A stretch of DNA of 64,000 nucleotides from Achromobacter xylosoxidans (lineage in GTDB: Bacteria; Pseudomonadota; Gammaproteobacteria; Burkholderiales; Burkholderiaceae_B). Positions 59,962 to 64,000 of the stretch are shown one piece after another. Position 1 is the stretch's first letter; every line of letters begins with the position of its first letter. The stretch is from NCBI RefSeq assembly GCF_001457475.1, contig NZ_LN831029.1, forward strand, positions 558,001 to 622,000. The letters are read 5' to 3'. The position numbers and the translations under genes were made by a program. Under the pieces are notes generated by a model that was not told the origin of the DNA, ran no database searches, and saw nothing but the letters and a program-made list of their open reading frames with translations.

Positions 59962-60932
59962 TGATGCGGACCTCTTCGATCCTCTGGACCCTGGCCCTGC
60001 TGGCCGCGCTGGCGCTGTTCCCGCTGGTGGCGCCGGCGCTTGGCCTGGATTTCTATATCTCCTTCGTGCGGCGCGTGCTGATCTACGCGCTGGCCGCCAC
60101 CAGCCTGAACCTGATCCTGGGCTACGGCGGCATGGTGGCGCTGGGCCACGCGGCCTTCTTCGGCGCCGGCGCCTATGCGGTCGGCATCCTGGCGATGTCG
60201 GGCGTGAGCTCGGCGCTGGTGTCGTGGCCGGTGGCGATGCTGCTGGCGGCGCTGCTGGCCTTCATCACCGGCGCGATCTCGCTGCGCACCCGTGGCGTGT
60301 ACTTCATCATGATCACGCTGGCGTTCGCGCAGATGCTGTTCTACATCTTCATCTCGCTGCGCCAGTACGGCGGCGAGGACGGCCTGAACCTGCCGGGCTA
60401 CTCGTCGCTGCCGGGCATCGACCTGGCCAACGACGTGGCGTTCTACTACCTGGTGCTGGTGATCTTCGCCGTGATGATGTGGCTGTTCGGGCGGGTGACG
60501 CTGTCGCGCTTCGGCACCGCGCTGCAGGGCATCCGTGAAAACGAGTCGCGCATGGAATCCATGGGCTATCCGGTCTACCGCATCAAGCTCACGGCCTTCA
60601 CGCTCAGCGGCGCGGTGGCCGGGCTGGCCGGCGCGCTGCTGGCAAACCACAACCTGTTCATCTCGCCCAGCCTGATGCACTGGACCCAGTCGGCCAATCT
60701 GCTGATCATGGTGCTGGTGGGCGGCATCGGCCTGCGCTACGGCGGCGTGGCCGGCGCGGTGGTGATGCTGGTGCTGGAGGAAGTGCTGCGCCAGTGGACC
60801 GAATACTGGCACCTGCCCCTGGGCGTGCTGCTGCTGTGCGTGGTGTTCGGCGCGCCGCGCGGCCTGGTGGGCCTGCTCGGCCCGCTGTTCGGCGGCCGCG
60901 CCGCCACGCAAACCGGCAAGGCGGGATCATGA
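59961..60932 (+). CDS. livM: Branched-chain-type ABC transporter permease LivM (second copy)
   Basis: 323-aa permease with NLILGYGGMVALGHAAFFGAG, ISLRTRGVYFIMITLAFAQM and ALQGIRENESRMESMGYPV. The ATG at 59961 overlaps the livH stop by one base; a second ATG follows immediately in frame, so the exact initiator could be either. Overlaps livG by 4 nt (ATGA). Confidence 0.93.
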   Translation: MMRTSSILWTLALLAALALFPLVAPALGLDFYISFVRRVLIYALAATSLNLILGYGGMVALGHAAFFGAGAYAVGILAMSGVSSALVSWPVAMLLAALLAFITGAISLRTRGVYFIMITLAFAQMLFYIFISLRQYGGEDGLNLPGYSSLPGIDLANDVAFYYLVLVIFAVMMWLFGRVTLSRFGTALQGIRENESRMESMGYPVYRIKLTAFTLSGAVAGLAGALLANHNLFISPSLMHWTQSANLLIMVLVGGIGLRYGGVAGAVVMLVLEEVLRQWTEYWHLPLGVLLLCVVFGAPRGLVGLLGPLFGGRAATQTGKAGS

Positions 60933-61728
60933 ACCGGACGCATACCCCCACGCAGGCGCCCGCCCTGCAGGCCAGCAACCTGGTGCGCCGCTTCGGCGCG
61001 CTGGTGGCCACCGACAACGTCTCGATTTCGTTGAACCCGGGCGAGATCCACGCCCTGATCGGCCCCAACGGCGCCGGCAAGTCGACCCTGATCCACCTGC
61101 TGTCCGGCACGCTGGCGGCCGATTCCGGTTCGCTGGCCGTGGACGGCCGCGACGTCACCGCCATGAACGCGCACCAGCGCGTGGCGGCGGGCCTGTCGCG
61201 CTCGTACCAGATCACCAACATCTTCAAGCAGTCCAGCGTGCTCGACAACCTGGTGCTGGCGGCGCAGGCCCATGCCGGCAGCAGTTTCCGCTTCTGGAAG
61301 CCGCGCGCCGCCGAGTCGGCCCTGTACGAGCAGGCCCGCGAACTGGCGCGCGAATGCGCCATCGACGCCAGCCTGCTGGGTCGCGCCGCCGGCACCCTGC
61401 CGCATGGCGAACAGCGCAAGGTCGAGTTCGCGCTGGCCCTGGCCGCGCGGCCGCGCGTGCTGCTGCTGGACGAACCCATGGCCGGCATGGGGCCCGACGA
61501 GACCCTGCGCCTGACCGACCTGATCGAATCCCTGCGCGGCCGCGCCGCCATGCTGCTGGTTGAGCACGACATGCAGGCGGTGTTCCGGCTGGCCGACCGC
61601 ATCTCGGTGCTGGTCTACGGCCGCGTGATCGCCACCGGCACGCCGGACGAGATCCGCGCCAACCCGGACGTGCGCCAGGCCTATCTGGGTGACGACGAGA
61701 CGGCGCCCGCGCGCCAGGAGACTGCCTG

Positions 61729-61729
<1 letters not shown>
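60929..61729 (+). CDS. livG: Branched-chain-type ABC transporter ATP-binding protein LivG (second copy)
   Basis: 266-aa ATPase. Walker A GPNGAGKST, LSRSYQITNIFKQSSVLDN, the LivG-type signature TLPHGEQRKVE, Walker B VLLLDEPMAGMGPDE and LLVEHDMQAVF are intact. A polar C-terminal tail (DDETAPARQETA) goes slightly beyond the usual end. The last base is the first of the livF ATG. Confidence 0.93.
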
Positions 61730-62433
<704 letters not shown>

Positions 62434-62650
62434 CGCGAAAGCCGCAAATGCGGCGCGGGCCGCGGTGTTTCTTTCGATATAAAACGCAATAAACGCGAGG
62501 TTCGTCCGGATCGGCCGGAAATAGGCTGACCTTTGGCAAATCCGCGTGTTTACGCCTGTTTCCATTCATCCCGTGGTTCTCTACACTTAGCGCGCCGTGC
62601 GTACCGCGTGGATGCGTCACGTCTTAACAAGCTGTCAGGGAAGACTTCGC
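62434..62650. other. 217-bp region between livF and the siaA-like gene
   Basis: Holds a small hairpin GCCGCA/TGCGGC soon after the livF stop, followed by a GC-rich stretch and TTTCTTTC, which may serve as a weak terminator. The relatively AT-rich part from about 62468 to 62600 probably contains the promoter of the following gene; no confident box pair. Confidence 0.35.
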
Positions 62651-64000
62651 ATGGCGAAATGGGGTTTGCGCAAAAAATCATTGATGGCGCTGTTGCTGGC
62701 CTGCCTGGTCGCGCTGGCGCCGGCCGCGCTGATCGGCTGGCAGGTGCTGGACGGCGTGCGCGATCACTTCGGCCGCGCCTTCGCCGACAACTTCACGCAG
62801 CTGAACCGCCAGCGCATCCTGGCGCCGGTGTCGCGCGAGCTGGCGCTGTCGCAGCGGCTGGCCGACAGCGAGGTCACGCGCCGCTGGCTGCGCAATGAAA
62901 GCGACCCGGCCGCGCGCGAACTGTTCTTCCGCGAGGCCGACGGCTACCGCCGCGACCTGCTGGGCCGCGCCTATTTCATCGCCAGCGCCGCCACCGGCCA
63001 TTACTACTTCAACGACGACCAGCCGCTGTCGGAAGCGCCGCGCTACACGCTCAGCCGCCAGGCGGCCGACGACGGCTGGTTCTACAACTCGCTCAAGGCG
63101 GGCGCGCGCTACAACATCAACGTCAATCCGGACCTCAAGCTCAAGACCACGCGGGTCTGGATCAACGTGCAGGTGCGCGACGGCGACAAGGTCATCGGCC
63201 TGACCGGCGCCGGCCTGGACGTGGGCGGCTTCCTGCGCGACTTCGTCAACAGCGGCCAGCCCGGCGTGACGCCCATCATCGTCGACGAGGATGGCGCGAT
63301 CCAGGCGCACATGGATCCGACGCTGATCGCCTACAACTCGGGCGCCAGCGGCACGCAAGGGGCCAGCGGCCGCGGCATGGTGTTCAACCTGCTCGACCCC
63401 GGCAGCGGCCGCGACGAACTGCGCTCGGCATTGCATGCGGCCCAGGCCGACCCGCAATCGGTGCAGTCGGCCTGGGTCTCGATCGACGGCGTGCGCCAGC
63501 TGGTGTCGGTGGCCTACATGCCCGAGCTGCACTGGCACGTGCTGACGGTGGTCGACCTGGGCGCGGCCCGGGTGCTGGACACCGATTGGCTGTGGCCGGC
63601 CGCCATCGGCCTGGTGCTGCTGTTCGCGGCCCTGCTGCTGTGCTTCGGCTATGCCATCGAGCGCCTGATGCTGCGGCCGCTGCGCCGCCTGCAGCAATCG
63701 GCCCGCGCCATCGCCAACGGCAGCTACGACGTGCGCCTGCCGCCGGGCGGACAGGACGAGATCGGCGACCTGAGCCGCGCCTTCGGCGTCATGGCCGACA
63801 AGGTGCGCCAGCACACCGCCGAGCTCGAGAGCAAGGTGCGCGAGCGCACCTCCGAGCTGGAGGACGCCAACCGCGCCATGGCCGCCGCGCACAAGAAGAT
63901 CGGCGATTCCATCGACTACGCCAGCCTGATCCAGCGCGCCATCCTGCCCGACCGCCAGCTGACGCAGTCGCTGGGCGCCCACCACTTCGTGCTGTGGAAG
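62651..64000 (+). CDS. siaA: SiaA-like membrane sensor PP2C-type phosphatase (truncated by window end)
   Basis: First 450 codons of an open frame that continues past the window. MAKWGLRKKSLMALLLACLV with a first membrane helix (about 8-30), a long periplasmic dCache-like sensor (about 31-310; WFYNSLKAGARYNINVN, TRVWINVQVRDGDKVIGLTGAG in part), a second helix (WLWPAAIGLVLLFAALLLCFG), a HAMP domain (about 338-392; LRPLRRLQQSARAIANGSYD) and a short coiled coil. The end DYASLIQRAILPD is the usual entry to the PP2C/SpoIIE phosphatase domain, which is mostly outside. SiaA proteins control a partner-switch module (SiaBCD) that regulates biofilm formation. Preceded by an AGGGAAG box. Confidence 0.85.
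   Translation, partial: MAKWGLRKKSLMALLLACLVALAPAALIGWQVLDGVRDHFGRAFADNFTQLNRQRILAPVSRELALSQRLADSEVTRRWLRNESDPAARELFFREADGYRRDLLGRAYFIASAATGHYYFNDDQPLSEAPRYTLSRQAADDGWFYNSLKAGARYNINVNPDLKLKTTRVWINVQVRDGDKVIGLTGAGLDVGGFLRDFVNSGQPGVTPIIVDEDGAIQAHMDPTLIAYNSGASGTQGASGRGMVFNLLDPGSGRDELRSALHAAQADPQSVQSAWVSIDGVRQLVSVAYMPELHWHVLTVVDLGAARVLDTDWLWPAAIGLVLLFAALLLCFGYAIERLMLRPLRRLQQSARAIANGSYDVRLPPGGQDEIGDLSRAFGVMADKVRQHTAELESKVRERTSELEDANRAMAAAHKKIGDSIDYASLIQRAILPDRQLTQSLGAHHFVLWK

Overview
The window is high-GC DNA (visually around 68-70%) with dense, compact operons. Its gene content fits a beta-proteobacterium of the Alcaligenaceae (Bordetella/Achromobacter type). The basis is three Bug-type periplasmic binding proteins without partner permeases, a DUF3460-scpA-panC block, a pilD-coaE-zapD block, a heteromeric MdtABC-type RND pump with a NodT-type outer-membrane lipoprotein, and a siaA-type phosphatase. 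The genus is inferred from synteny and protein character only. No rRNA, tRNA, CRISPR array, insertion sequence or prophage was seen.

Layout. 0.3-2.1 kb: a GlxA-family regulator convergent with an orphan cheD that carries a repetitive C-terminal tail. 2.5-4.1 kb: ftsE-ftsX (minus). 4.4-8.7 kb: the aapJQMP polar amino-acid ABC operon, ending in a strong intrinsic terminator. 8.9-10.9 kb: a Bug protein, a small uncharacterised protein and a glyoxalase-fold protein. 10.9-22.0 kb (minus): a 12-gene operon for 3-hydroxybenzoate/gentisate catabolism. It holds gentisate dioxygenase, fumarylpyruvate hydrolase, maleylpyruvate isomerase, a chorismate-mutase/PchB-like protein, a Bug protein, an FAD oxidoreductase, 3-hydroxybenzoate 6-hydroxylase and a five-gene Liv-type ABC importer. 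A divergent LysR gene follows (22.2-23.1 kb), and the shared promoter region holds a perfect 9-bp inverted repeat placed as expected for LysR activation.

23.1-26.7 kb: a small membrane protein, glpK and a DHA2-type MFS exporter. 26.8-28.8 kb: DUF3460, scpA and panC. 28.9-30.2 kb: a stand-alone LuxR-type HTH protein and an NlpE-like lipoprotein. 30.4-32.8 kb: pilD, coaE and zapD. 32.9-42.0 kb: mdtABC plus the NodT-type outer-membrane factor.

42.2-52.1 kb: a putative N-acyl-D-amino-acid utilisation cluster. It contains a Bug protein, a DadA-like dehydrogenase, a D-aminoacylase, a TetR regulator, an uncharacterised 309-aa protein and a CUT1-type ABC importer. Near-identical palindromes, GTGACC(G/A)-NN-(C/T)GGTCAC, lie at both outer edges of the cluster. 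Each sits 9-10 nt downstream of a predicted -10 box, so one TetR regulon with two outward-lying control points is the most interesting inference of this window.

52.3-56.9 kb (minus): argJ, a DUF815 AAA protein and a Nudix/ThiE-like fusion, ending at an intrinsic terminator, plus an unknown membrane protein. 57.0-62.4 kb: a MarR regulator divergent from a second five-gene Liv-type importer. 62.65 kb to the window end: a truncated siaA-like sensor phosphatase. The organism profile is a metabolically versatile soil- or host-associated bacterium specialised in importing organic and amino acids and aromatic carboxylates.
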